Shown: in pieces, positions 44,566-53,619 of the stretch
Layout: the number at the start of each line of letters is the position of its first letter
How positions within the stretch are numbered: the stretch's first letter is position 1
DNA from: Pseudomonas putida
GTDB taxonomy: Bacteria > Pseudomonadota > Gammaproteobacteria > Pseudomonadales > Pseudomonadaceae
NCBI RefSeq assembly: GCF_028682175.1
Contig: NZ_JANHKS010000012.1
Span: 62,001 to 126,000, forward strand
DNA: 64,000 nucleotides
Reading direction: 5' to 3'
Program-made: the position numbers and the translations under genes
Notes under the pieces: model-generated
What the model was told of the DNA's origin: nothing
Databases searched by the model: none
The model's input: only the letters and a program-made list of their open reading frames with translations

Positions 44566-44938
44566 TTTGTCGGATGGCTGGGATCTCGGGGATGTTGAAT
44601 GGGTATGGGCTACTGTTGCCGCGTGCTACAGCAAAAAGCAGGTTCATGCCTGGATAACTCGAACCGTGACGAGCCACAAAATTGACTTGGGCTGCTTTTC
44701 GTTTGAAGCGGTGTCGGACTGTAACGGGCGTGGTGATTACCCACGCGGCATAATGAAGATCTTGATGCGCGTGTTGCGCCCGATGGGTGTGGCCGCCAAA
44801 AATGCCGCTCAGGACGCGTTCTATATTCAAACGCCGGTGTGGTACCACCTGACCACGGCAGCGTTAGGTTTGTGTCCACCTACGCTTGTGCCACCACATC
44901 TACGAGACACAAAATTTGCGCTGGATCTTGGCATCTAA
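44558..44938 (+). CDS. Doubtful hypothetical protein
   Basis: 126 codons overlapping the end of the short XRE gene by 8 bases. Composition is mixed (Trp- and Cys-rich, GWDLGDVEWVWATVAACYSK) and no family is recognised. It may be a decayed gene rather than a functional one. Confidence 0.3.
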   Translation: MLDLSDGWDLGDVEWVWATVAACYSKKQVHAWITRTVTSHKIDLGCFSFEAVSDCNGRGDYPRGIMKILMRVLRPMGVAAKNAAQDAFYIQTPVWYHLTTAALGLCPPTLVPPHLRDTKFALDLGI

Positions 44939-44963
44939 GCTAAAGCTCCCCCTAGTTTGAGGC

Positions 44964-45143
44964 CCCACCCTCGTCCTGCTTTTGGCCGCAGAGATCCACG
45001 GCACGGATGCGGGCGTCAGGGCTGCAGCAAAGAATGTGGCCAAAAAACTCCCTCGCAGTCAGCGCGAACTGATCTACCTGGTCATCGAGAGCAAGCAGCC
45101 ACTCGAAATGGTCTGGCAAATCGCGCTGAACCTCGACCCCTGA
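44964..45143 (+). pseudogene. 5'-truncated copy of the 64-residue island gene
   Basis: In the frame starting at 44967 this reads TLVLLLAAEIHGTDAGVRAA and continues to a TGA at 45141-45143. It matches the intact gene at 48707-48901 over almost its whole length with scattered substitutions, but has a TGA two codons before the match and no start codon. Together the two copies flank the two-gene helicase cassette as direct repeats. Confidence 0.8.
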
Positions 45144-45436
45144 TTCTGTAGGCTCCCGTGGGGTTCTCGCAGGAGGAGATCACTGAGATGCTTATCCAAA
45201 TGGCTGTGTGTGTGTGTGCAGAACTCCTCGCTTCGCTCGATCGCTGCGGGGTGAAGTTACTTTCGCTGGCCTGTGCAAGTAGCTGAAAGGCATATCTGAC
45301 AACCTTCTCTCAGCAAGGCGATACGGTCTACCAACAGGGCCGATAAATAAGCTCGGTCAGGTATGGACGCATTCTTGCTGAACGGGTAGTTTTAGCAATA
45401 GCATCGTGCCATCAACAACGATCATAAGGACAGATC

Positions 45437-46285
45437 ATGGAATGGTTGACCCCCGGGTCAGAAATACCGGTTCGGCAAGGAGACATATTAATCTGCCGTG
45501 ACCAACAAACCGGTAGCATCGAATCGACTTTTCTCGTTATTACTGCCGACTGCGATATCAGTAAGGAAAAATTCGGAGCCCAGCTAGCTGGTTTGAAGGT
45601 CATAACCCATGATCAATATCTCAGAGAGATATGGGGTGAAAAAAAACTATTAAAAATAATTGGTGATGAAAAAGCAAAGCTACATTCACAAATTGTGAAA
45701 TGGCATTCGATTCTGATCGAAGCGAAAAGCAGTTTAACAGAAGATGCCACACTAGCTTGGCTTTTGAGGGACGGCCCCCAATCCGTCGCCAATGAACTTA
45801 ATGTGAAGGAGGATCGTAAAGAGCGCTTTATAAACTCACTCACACCCTCTTACGAAGCCTTTAGAAAGTTGGAGAAAGAGGCTAGCCTTTCCGACTTGGA
45901 AAAATATATAGTATTCAAATCCCTCAGCGGGGGGATATCTGTTAATGAAGTTATCGCTACCACTGTAAGCTCCGCACAGAAAGAGTCATTGCCGGATGAC
46001 GCTTTTTTTTTGCCTGAGATCCCTGAGCGCCCTGGACATAGCGCAGTAATTCTGCTCAGAGAAATCATCGGGCTAGATCCTAATATGATTCGTTTAAAGG
46101 CTCCTGACGCGACACTTAACTTACACCTATTACGAATTGCTCGCCTGAAGCCAGAAATAAAATATGCAGTATCTCAAGCGTTTGGATCATTATACTCCAA
46201 GATAGGTATGTCAGTTGAATATGAGACCAGACGAAAGACAGCGATCAATGGACTGACAGGTGAAGGATGGAAAACTGAATGCTAA
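45437..46285 (+). CDS. Hypothetical protein, first gene of an AT-rich two-gene cassette
   Basis: 282 residues with AAGGA before the ATG. The start has IPVRQGDILICRDQQTGSIE and FLVITADCDISKEKFGAQLA, a short beta-rich domain; the rest is helical and charged. No recognised family. It overlaps the helicase-like gene by 7 bases, so the two are coupled. Base composition is visibly more AT-rich than the surrounding island, and codon use differs, indicating recent arrival. Its N-terminal TADCDI motif resembles those seen in small proteins that accompany ATPases in conflict systems, but that is only an impression. Confidence 0.7.
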   Translation: MEWLTPGSEIPVRQGDILICRDQQTGSIESTFLVITADCDISKEKFGAQLAGLKVITHDQYLREIWGEKKLLKIIGDEKAKLHSQIVKWHSILIEAKSSLTEDATLAWLLRDGPQSVANELNVKEDRKERFINSLTPSYEAFRKLEKEASLSDLEKYIVFKSLSGGISVNEVIATTVSSAQKESLPDDAFFLPEIPERPGHSAVILLREIIGLDPNMIRLKAPDATLNLHLLRIARLKPEIKYAVSQAFGSLYSKIGMSVEYETRRKTAINGLTGEGWKTEC

Positions 46286-48531
46286 CTTTAACTATTGATG
46301 AGAAATCGCTATTTGCGATATGCGCCGGGCAGTTTGACATAGGTGTTTTTTCCACGAACCTGGAATTGCCAACTTCCACCGACACGCACAAGTGCGTAAC
46401 ATTTAGCAATCATGGGTACATCTTATCAACCGCATTCCAACCTCAGGACGCACTTCTCACTATATCGTTGGCCTCAGAGGGGCCTTTGACGTGCATGACA
46501 AGTGAGGTTCGAGAGGAAGCGCTTGGGAGGCTAATTCGGTGCACGACCAGAATAATAACAGGCAGAACACGATCGATTCCGCCTAAGTGGAGACCGTTCC
46601 ATCACAAAAGTTTGCTAGTATTTCAAGCAGATAGGCAAATTCGCAAGGATGAAGGTGGGAAGACCAACGCGGGCCGAATAATACTCGAACACGCTAACAA
46701 TCATGTATTCGCATTTCAATTAGACTTAGAAAACACAAAAAAACTAGCCGAGATAGTACCTCCTCGCGAAATTTGGCACGCAGCGCTGGATGGAGTTCCT
46801 GGTGCGTTGGCGGAAGAGGTTGAGATCAAGCAACAACGCTTAGCCAAAAATGAGGTCGAACTGGATGCCGCACTTCCAAATGTCACAAGAGACTTTCTAA
46901 CAGCTGAAGAATGGTATGACCGAAGACTGACACTGGCTCAGAGAAAGTTTGTTGACCATCCGCTGACTAATAGCGTTCGCCTGGTCGGGCCCGCAGGGAC
47001 GGGCAAAACGCTCGCGATGGCTATAAAGTGCATTAAAGAACTCAAGAAAAGCCTTGCGGACGGGCAACCCAAACGAGCTCTGTTTTTAACAAACGCCTAC
47101 GACACCGCCCAGACAGTTGAGGAATTGATCCAAGAGTTGGAACCTGGCCTTGGAATTGAGCTGCTCGCATCAGACAAACCAGCTTTAATGGTAAATACGC
47201 TTTACTCGCTAGCTGATATGCAAATGCGGTATGACCTAAACGGCTTAACCCCTGTATCAATTGACGGATATGAAGGAAAAAGCTTCCAGGCGGATGTTCT
47301 CAACGACGTGATTAGAGAATACAAATCTGGAAATTGGATAGCATACAAATCAGGGTGTAGCACCCCATTCATAAAATATATTGAAGCTCCTGAGGACTCA
47401 ATGGAGCGCCGTTTCTTTTTATGGGAAGTGCTAAACGAGTTTGCTTGCGTTTTAGATGCCGAAGGAGTTAAAAGCGGAAGCGATCGGCGCGCGACCTATC
47501 TGAGCGAGAAACGAAAAGCGTGGATGATGGTTCTAAACTCTAAAGAAGAGCGGGACGTCATGCTGAACCTCTATGACGCCTTTCGACTAAAGCTCAGAGA
47601 GATGAAAGCAATTGGATCGGATCAGATGATTACTGATTTCCTGAACCATCTGGATAGTTTCCGTTGGGAAGCCACTCGCGAGGAGGATGGCTACGATCTA
47701 ATATTTGTGGACGAACTGCATTTATTTAATCGCCAGGAGCGGATGGTGTTCCGAAATCTTATGCGTTCGTCAAGCGCTGCTCCCTCAGTATTTATGGCAT
47801 ATGATGCGAAGCAATCTCCAAGGGACACTTTCCTAAAGCTTCCCAGCATTGAGACCAAACAGCTTGATTTATGGAGAGATGCAAAACTTGGCAACGTTGA
47901 GAAGATCGAGCTCGTGGACGTATTCCGTTATACTCCTCAGATAGCAGAGGCGCTTTCACGAATCGATGCATCTTTCCCTGGGCAAAATCTTGATGACGAT
48001 TGGCCACAATACACAGGCATATCCAAGACCGATGATGGGCCTGTGCCTATCATTTGCAATATGCCATCAACAAACGCTGTATATCGGGACGTATTCGTCC
48101 GTGCACGAAACAAGCAACGCGAGCTAGGGAAGTCAGGCCGAGTTGCAATCTTGTGCGCAAGCAATGAACTCTTCGGTAAGTATCTTCAGTACTCTGCCTT
48201 CAGGGAAAATTTTGTTACCATATCGTCACGCGACGATGCCATGGCCACAATAAAAGGCACCAGAAAGTTTATCTTCAGCATGCCTGAGTATGTTGCAGGA
48301 TTGCAGTTTGATACTGTATACCTAATCGAAGCAAACAAAGATGAAGTTCCTGAAGGTGCTTACGCAGCTGCGGCACAAAGAAAATTCGTATCACAGATTT
48401 ATCTCGGCGCAAGCCGTGCTGAGCGAATTCTGGAAATTTACTCAACCGAGGAGCATGGCGGAATATCCCCCGTCCTCTCCCAAGCAGTGTTAAGCGGCGC
48501 ACTCCGCCAGGTTGAAATTCAGGATCTTTAA
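46279..48531 (+). CDS. Superfamily-1 helicase-like ATPase, second gene of the cassette
   Basis: 750 residues. The first 200 residues are a unique domain. Walker A is LVGPAGTGKTLAM at about residue 236, Walker B LIFVDELHLF at about 473, motif III-like FMAYDAKQSPRDTF follows, then VFRYTPQIAEALSRI, and the C-terminal helicase half ends with VYLIEANKDEVPEGAY and LGASRAERILEIYST, typical of UvrD/PcrA-like motifs V and VI. It should use ATP to move on or remodel nucleic acid. With the small partner it forms a compact cargo module in a mobile island and is a candidate defence system. Confidence 0.8.
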   Translation: MLTLTIDEKSLFAICAGQFDIGVFSTNLELPTSTDTHKCVTFSNHGYILSTAFQPQDALLTISLASEGPLTCMTSEVREEALGRLIRCTTRIITGRTRSIPPKWRPFHHKSLLVFQADRQIRKDEGGKTNAGRIILEHANNHVFAFQLDLENTKKLAEIVPPREIWHAALDGVPGALAEEVEIKQQRLAKNEVELDAALPNVTRDFLTAEEWYDRRLTLAQRKFVDHPLTNSVRLVGPAGTGKTLAMAIKCIKELKKSLADGQPKRALFLTNAYDTAQTVEELIQELEPGLGIELLASDKPALMVNTLYSLADMQMRYDLNGLTPVSIDGYEGKSFQADVLNDVIREYKSGNWIAYKSGCSTPFIKYIEAPEDSMERRFFLWEVLNEFACVLDAEGVKSGSDRRATYLSEKRKAWMMVLNSKEERDVMLNLYDAFRLKLREMKAIGSDQMITDFLNHLDSFRWEATREEDGYDLIFVDELHLFNRQERMVFRNLMRSSSAAPSVFMAYDAKQSPRDTFLKLPSIETKQLDLWRDAKLGNVEKIELVDVFRYTPQIAEALSRIDASFPGQNLDDDWPQYTGISKTDDGPVPIICNMPSTNAVYRDVFVRARNKQRELGKSGRVAILCASNELFGKYLQYSAFRENFVTISSRDDAMATIKGTRKFIFSMPEYVAGLQFDTVYLIEANKDEVPEGAYAAAAQRKFVSQIYLGASRAERILEIYSTEEHGGISPVLSQAVLSGALRQVEIQDL

Positions 48532-48706
48532 CCCAGTGGACGCTTAGCCTGAGCGAGCGATACGGATAGTTGCTTGCTCAGGCAAATCACCAATAATAGT
48601 CATCATACATTCTCTTCAACCTAAGTTGACCGCAAATACATTAAAGCAAGAATCCTACACCGCTTAAAAAGCCCATCCAGATGCTAGCCAGTACCCAGAA
48701 CCCACC

Positions 48707-48901
48707 ATGAATCTCACCCATGCCACCCTCGTCCTGCTTTTAGCCTCGAAGATCCATGGCACAGATGCCGGCGTCAGGGCCGCAGCCAAGAATGTGGTCA
48801 AAAAACTTCCTCGCAGTCAGCGCGACCTCGTCTACTTTGTAATCGACAGTAAGCAGCCACTCGAAATGGTCAGGCAGATAGCGCTGAACCTCGACGCCTG
48901 A
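48707..48901 (+). CDS. Small island protein, intact copy of a duplicated gene
   Basis: 64 residues: starts MNLTHATLVLLLASKIHG, then helical and basic (RAAAKNVVKKLPRSQRDL). The predicted fold is an all-helical small protein. No family is recognised. A 5'-truncated copy lies at 44964-45143, and the two flank the helicase cassette. Because the intact copy has mostly silent or conservative differences from the broken one, it is likely a real coding gene. Confidence 0.65.
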   Translation: MNLTHATLVLLLASKIHGTDAGVRAAAKNVVKKLPRSQRDLVYFVIDSKQPLEMVRQIALNLDA

Positions 48902-49641
48902 CAAACCTGCTGACTGGCTAGACCGGAGACCCGATCAGATCGCTGATCGGCTACGTCGACGGCAAGGTGAATGAGTTGGCCAATCCTGTCGACCTCAACA
49001 AGCGGCATCTTTTGCCATCGTTACCGCCCCCCTTACTTAGCATTTCCGACCCGAACGACGCAGATTGAGCAACCTGTCATCCCAATTTTTCAAAGGCGGA
49101 ACCAGCTGAAGACCTATCCATCAATGGTGTATGGACAGGAGGATCTCTAGATGATGACGGCGAATGAGGATCTGATTGAGTGGAACACCCACTGGCGCGT
49201 CTCAGCGGGGGTGGTCGTCTGCCGAACGTGTCAGGCCCGGCAGCACGAGTCAGATCGCAGTGCGCAATTCGAACATTCTGCGGGATGCGGTTATTCAGGG
49301 CAAAAGCGAGCACCCTAGGACGACCTAGACGCGATTTGCCGTCGCTTTGAACACAAAACGTAGACGGGTTTCCTCAAAATAGGTTTGCCTCCATGCGTTG
49401 GCTTCCGCTGCCCATGGCTAGTCCAACCCTATCCGAGAATCGATATTTCACCCCCTGAAAATGATTCGCCGCTCTGCCAATAGAATGCTGTAGGGTGGTA
49501 CCCGTAGGTTCCCTCCTGGGCTCGCCCCTCCAGACCGACGCTTAATTCAGACTTTCTCTAAAAGCGTCTACTCGACCTCTGGCCCCGTCACGCTGGGCAC
49601 TCCGCAACATCCGCGCACCTTCATATGCAAGGGCTACCAAC
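48902..49641. other. Long stretch without a supported gene
   Basis: About 740 bases. Short fragments such as IGYVDGKVNELANPVDLNKR (frame near 48940) hint at decayed coding sequence, but no intact frame with a ribosome-binding site was found. It may be a scar of earlier cargo exchange. Confidence 0.4.
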
Positions 49642-50052
49642 GTGATTGCAGACTGGGCAGGCATGCTTCCCATAAGCGGCGAAGTCGTCGTGGTTGAAGA
49701 CAATGACGTCTTGAGGCAACTGATGGCAGATATCCTCATGGGTATGCGCGCCAAGGTAGTGCTTTTCGAACGGGCCGACGATGCGTTGATGCACGTCCTT
49801 GATAGCCATAGGCACTGCTCGCTGCTTCTCGCCGAACACGGCGTGCCAGGTCAGATTCTTGGGCTCCAACTCGCTCGGATGTTCAGAAGCAAATGGCCGA
49901 AAATCCCAGTTATTTTGACCAGCGGCTACGAGCAAGAATCGTCCGATCTACCAGAGGGCGTTGTCTTCCTAATCAAGCCTTGGCCAGTAGGAAAGCTCGT
50001 GCAAACTATTGCGAGTTTACTTCAGCCAGGTATCGTCCCGATTCCCGTCTGA
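49642..50052 (+). CDS. Degenerate response-regulator receiver domain protein
   Basis: 136 residues from a GTG at 49642 with AAGGG upstream; an ATG seven codons in is the alternative. Single receiver domain: VVVVEDNDVLRQLMADIL with the acidic pair (residues 19-20), SLLLAEHGVPGQ where the phospho-acceptor Asp should be, VILTSGYEQES and FLIKPWPVGKL with the conserved Lys. The acceptor position holds Glu65 in place of Asp. This would prevent phosphorylation or imitate it. There is no output domain, so it must act through a partner. No histidine kinase is nearby. Confidence 0.78.
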   Translation: MIADWAGMLPISGEVVVVEDNDVLRQLMADILMGMRAKVVLFERADDALMHVLDSHRHCSLLLAEHGVPGQILGLQLARMFRSKWPKIPVILTSGYEQESSDLPEGVVFLIKPWPVGKLVQTIASLLQPGIVPIPV

Positions 50053-50511
50053 TCACCCAGATATGACAACGCCCTCGCTCGTCTGAGCTACCTCTTTGCC
50101 AAGTGGGTGCAGCGGCCACCCACCTCACCAGTGGATAGGCATTCCTCGATATCGAGGGCATGACTCATACGCTGCATCCAACCCGAGCGCCACGGTTCAG
50201 CCAAACGCGCCTGCTGACAAGCTCCGCCGACTTCAGGGGTGGACGATTCTGACCACATAAAAAATATGGGACTTTTCTCTCGTCTTGCAGTCCGAATCTG
50301 CATAGAGGCCATGAGCCACCACCTTGATCGTGGTTATTGGCGTAAACGACGCTCTCAGCACCTTTCATGATCGGCAAAATCTGGGGACTACTGACTCCAA
50401 AAACGAGCCAGCGTAAGTGCGCCTGTGGCTGCGCCCAGTAAACAAGTTTGCGAATGAATATCCAGTTGAGTTCTACGTGACGAATACCTGTAAGGAGTGA
50501 GCTACTTTTTC
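50053..50511. other. Intergenic stretch without a supported gene
   Basis: About 460 bases between the receiver protein and the RsbT-like gene. No reading frame, repeat or terminator with support was seen. Confidence 0.4.
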
Positions 50512-50916
50512 ATGAAGGTACGCAGTAACGGCACCCAGCCCATCCAGTCCAAAGATGACGTTGTACGGGCTCGTCAGCATGCCAAGAGGCTCGCAGAGAG
50601 TTGCGAGATGCGCCTGATCGACCTGACGAAACTGGTCACCGCCGTCAGCGAGCTGGCTAGCAACACGATCGTTTATGGCAGGGGTGGGGACATGGACTGG
50701 CAGATCGTCGAAGACGGTATTCGCACAGGTGTTCGCCTTACGTTTCGAGACGACGGCCCGGGTATATCCAATGTCAAAATGGCTATGACAGATGGCTGGA
50801 CGTCGGGTAATGGCATGGGTTTGGGCCTGACCGGTGCCAAACGGCTCGTCGATGACTTCGCTCTTGATACAAAGCCCGGTGCAGGCACGCGAGTAACGAT
50901 TTGCAAGTGGACATGA
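50512..50916 (+). CDS. RsbT-like serine/threonine protein kinase (anti-sigma-type ATPase)
   Basis: 134 residues from the ATG at 50512; AAGGAG at 50492-50497 is 14 bases upstream, and a GTG at 50497 overlaps it, so the start is not certain. GHKL-type ATP site: LVTAVSELASNTIVYG (N box), LTFRDDGPGISNVKMAM (G1) and GNGMGLGLTGAKRLVDDF (G2). It resembles RsbT of the stressosome pathway over its full length, yet no RsbR, RsbS or phosphatase gene is adjacent, which is odd for the family. It may act on a chromosomally encoded partner. Confidence 0.8.
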   Translation: MKVRSNGTQPIQSKDDVVRARQHAKRLAESCEMRLIDLTKLVTAVSELASNTIVYGRGGDMDWQIVEDGIRTGVRLTFRDDGPGISNVKMAMTDGWTSGNGMGLGLTGAKRLVDDFALDTKPGAGTRVTICKWT

Positions 50917-51213
50917 CCGTCTTTGATTTCCAACGCGAGAAACTGCAACGTCCCTTACCCATGAGGTGGCAGTGGCGGGAAAAGCGCTAATCAGACGCAC
51001 CCTAGGACTTCCAAAGTCCTCGGAGTGATATCTGATCCAGTCATGAGGCGATCAATCCGCCAGACCAGTAAGCACCCGATTGCACCAGTCACTCTCCGAA
51101 GCGCGCGATAAGAAGCAACTACACCGAGTTGAGTAGAACCAAATCCTACAGCCCAAGTACTTTGGTGAAGCCGGGCTTCCGGCATTAACCACGGAAAATG
51201 GAGCAAAGACATA

Positions 51214-51636
51214 ATGACGCCGGTAACGGGCATCGACCCTCGCATCACCACACCCGAAATGCAGACTGCATACCGCTACATGAATAAACTGAGCGGCCTC
51301 GCGAGCATGATTCTCGGGCTCATGTGGGCTTTGGCAAACGTGAAAGTCACACCATTCGCAGCTGAGGTCGCAGGTATCTGCTGCTTTGTCTACATCATGT
51401 ACATCGGTCGTGATTACCGTCGGCAATACAAGGAAATCGCCAAGGCATTCACTGGGCTTAACTGGATGCGTCTGGTGTTGAGCGCCTGGCCAACGCTCGT
51501 GGTCATTGTGATCGTATCGGGGCTGCTGTCGCGAAACCTCAGCTGGCAGCAGATAGGCGAGTACAAAGAACACCTGCTTGCCCTGGCGGCTTTCCCACTG
51601 CTCCCCTGGCTCAAACAGTGCTGGAAAGGTCAGTAA
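51214..51636 (+). CDS. Small integral membrane hypothetical protein
   Basis: 140 residues with GGAGCAAAG before the ATG. Hydrophobic segments at LASMILGLMWALANV, VAGICCFVYIMYIG, LSAWPTLVVIVIVSGLL and LLALAAFPLLPWL predict four membrane helices. No family is recognised. Confidence 0.62.
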   Translation: MTPVTGIDPRITTPEMQTAYRYMNKLSGLASMILGLMWALANVKVTPFAAEVAGICCFVYIMYIGRDYRRQYKEIAKAFTGLNWMRLVLSAWPTLVVIVIVSGLLSRNLSWQQIGEYKEHLLALAAFPLLPWLKQCWKGQ

Positions 51637-51944
51637 GCACGATGCTGGCAGTCCAGACCTCACTTAAACAGGCCGGGCGGACTAGCAGACAGCATAAAAG
51701 CTGATTAAAGCTGCGCTGCAGCAAGGTCGAACAGGGATCGTTCGGCCTCCCCAGATCGCTACTGGCCAAGACCCTATCGCTTTATACGTCGCACCTGGAA
51801 GCCTTGCCCTAGAGCCTTCCCTCTGTACACTAGCCCCTACCCGCGCATCCCGTGGCGGCTCACTGGGCAGGTGCACATCTGAAGACAGCCTGCCGACTTT
51901 TGAAATCAAAGTTCCGCTCAGACAGAGTCGGATAAGGAATTCAT

Positions 51945-52877
51945 ATGGGCATCAAAATGGGCTACGCCCTTGATCAGAACGGGGTTGAATGGGACGCGCA
52001 GACATACCAAAAGGGTCAGGGTGCTGAGCCCCTCAAGTGCCAGCACTGTGGCGTCAACGTCACCCATAACCCTCCTTATCCCAAAGAGATTTACGACAAA
52101 CCCGTGTTGGTGAGCGGGTATTTTCGGCTGTACCCCAAACGTCCTCACTCTGAGGGCTGCCGGTTCGGCATCGACAGCGAAATCGTCGAGATCGCCAAAA
52201 CGTCTGACGGACTCATCGAAAGCCTGCGCAACAATCGTTACCGGATGCGCCTGGTCATGATCAAAGAGGCGTTGGAAGAGGCATCCAGATCCAAGAGCAA
52301 CGGCGGCAACGATAACCGCGCAGGCACCGGAAAAACCTACGCATCAAGTTCTGGCCGCCTGCCGGCCTACATCAACTCCGCGAAGCGAGCTCTGAAGCTG
52401 CGTGCGGCGTGTACTGACGATCAGGATCTGCAAGAGCATCTGGAGTTGGTGTTCGAAGGTAACGTGAACGTCGCCTGGAGCCAGTTCTACTTCGAGGCTG
52501 AGCGTCACATGGAAGCCTTCCATGCAGTCTCGCAAAACACGGTTCAGCATCCGATTGCGATTCAGGGTCGAGTCAAAGACGTCAGGTACGCCATCCAAGG
52601 TGTTGAATCCAAAAACGTCATCAACCTGCTTATGAACAGATTCCGAGCCGATTCGGAAGACCCTGCTAATGGTATTGGTCTGGAGGTCAGCATCTGGGCC
52701 AGCGATCCGTCGTGGTTCAAGGGCATCGAGAGGGATAACGAGATTCTCGTTCTCGGGATGTGGCGAGCGAACACCAAAGCTCCTACACCTGCCCCGCCGG
52801 GAGGACGTTACAAGACCTTCACCACCCGACGACTCACTCTGACACTCGTTCTGAAAACCCAGGTCAGCAAGGTTTGA
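51945..52877 (+). CDS. Hypothetical protein with N-terminal zinc-ribbon-like motif
   Basis: 310 residues with AAGGA before the ATG. The N-terminal 80 residues hold CQHCGVNVTHNPPYP and, further on, RPHSEGCRFG, consistent with a Cys/His zinc site. A similar N-terminus occurs in competence-type CoiA-like proteins, which recognise DNA; this relation is weak. The rest is mixed alpha-beta, with NVAWSQFYFEAERHMEAFHA, and a Pro-rich stretch near the C-terminus. Function is unknown. Confidence 0.65.
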   Translation: MGIKMGYALDQNGVEWDAQTYQKGQGAEPLKCQHCGVNVTHNPPYPKEIYDKPVLVSGYFRLYPKRPHSEGCRFGIDSEIVEIAKTSDGLIESLRNNRYRMRLVMIKEALEEASRSKSNGGNDNRAGTGKTYASSSGRLPAYINSAKRALKLRAACTDDQDLQEHLELVFEGNVNVAWSQFYFEAERHMEAFHAVSQNTVQHPIAIQGRVKDVRYAIQGVESKNVINLLMNRFRADSEDPANGIGLEVSIWASDPSWFKGIERDNEILVLGMWRANTKAPTPAPPGGRYKTFTTRRLTLTLVLKTQVSKV

Positions 52878-52901
52878 TGAGCACATGTGAGGAGGCGGCG
52901 G

Positions 52902-53111
52902 ATTTGGCACCGCCAAGCGGTCTATTTGGCACCGCCAGAGAATCCGGGCGTTAGAGCGGAATTTCGGTGCCAAACAGGCCGCATATCCGGGCGAAATGCT
53001 GGCTAAACTGAGAAAAATGCCTGAGCGCGGCATTTGGCACTAAAGCAAACATAACTTACTGATCTAAAACAGTTTTTAGCGCAGCATGAGGATTTTCTTT
53101 TAGTGCCAAAT
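52902..53111. repeat. Cluster of TTTGGCAC repeats, direct and inverted
   Basis: ATTTGGCACCGCCA occurs twice in tandem with a 22-base period (52902 and 52924). CGGTGCCAAA follows inverted at 52965. ATTTGGCACTAAA at 53032-53044 and TTTAGTGCCAAAT at 53099-53111 form a perfect 13-base inverted pair with a 54-base, AT-rich centre. The cluster lies between cargo modules, just before the Nudix gene's stop. Confidence 0.8.
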
Positions 53112-53137
53112 CCACCGTCGACTTACACGCGCCGGGC

Positions 53138-53599
53138 TCACTCAGTGCCCATGGCCAAGGCCTTGGCGAATAGACTCATCAGATCCGACGGGTAAACATC
53201 CTCGTCGCATTCGGCCAGCTCAGCCTGCGACCACCACCTCACTTCGCCGATTGCGCTGCGCTCTTGCCCACTCCATGAGTCAGAGGAACATTGCTCGATG
53301 TCTACCCGCGCCACGTAGTAGTTTTCAATCGCGAGCACATCCTCCCCGTCAGGCGTTTTCCACGGGAATTCCCGGCGCGCAATGCATGGCCCAACGGACT
53401 GAACATCCACCCCGGTCTCTTCCATAAGCTCTCGCACCGCAGCCGCTTCGAAAGACTCATCCACCCTGAGCTGCCCACCGGGTGTGGCCCAGTAAGTCAT
53501 CCCCGCCAAGGCACCGGCCTTGTACTGAATCTTGAATAGCAGCAGTCGATCAGTGGGGCCGATCAACAGAATGCGAGAGGCCAAGCGACGTCGCGGCAT
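53138..53599 (-). CDS. Nudix hydrolase, last gene of the nucleotide-module operon
   Basis: 153 residues with GGAGAAG upstream. The Nudix box is complete: G-x5-E-x7-REL-x-EE-x-GV in the stretch GQLRVDESFEAAAVRELMEE, followed by TGV. Other features are LLFKIQYKAGALAGMTYWAT and VRWWSQAELAECDEDV. It should hydrolyse a nucleoside diphosphate linked to another group. It is the fourth gene of an operon with two kinase-type proteins and a PurA-like domain, and might sanitise or act upon the nucleotide made by them. Confidence 0.86.
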   Translation of the reverse strand: MPRRRLASRILLIGPTDRLLLFKIQYKAGALAGMTYWATPGGQLRVDESFEAAAVRELMEETGVDVQSVGPCIARREFPWKTPDGEDVLAIENYYVARVDIEQCSSDSWSGQERSAIGEVRWWSQAELAECDEDVYPSDLMSLFAKALAMGTE

Positions 53600-53619
53600 A
53601 ACTTCTCCACAGATGGGCG

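Noticed and set aside
49077..49313. Minus-strand frame of 78 codons
   Set aside because: No ribosome-binding site or recognisable family, in a stretch with signs of decayed sequence.
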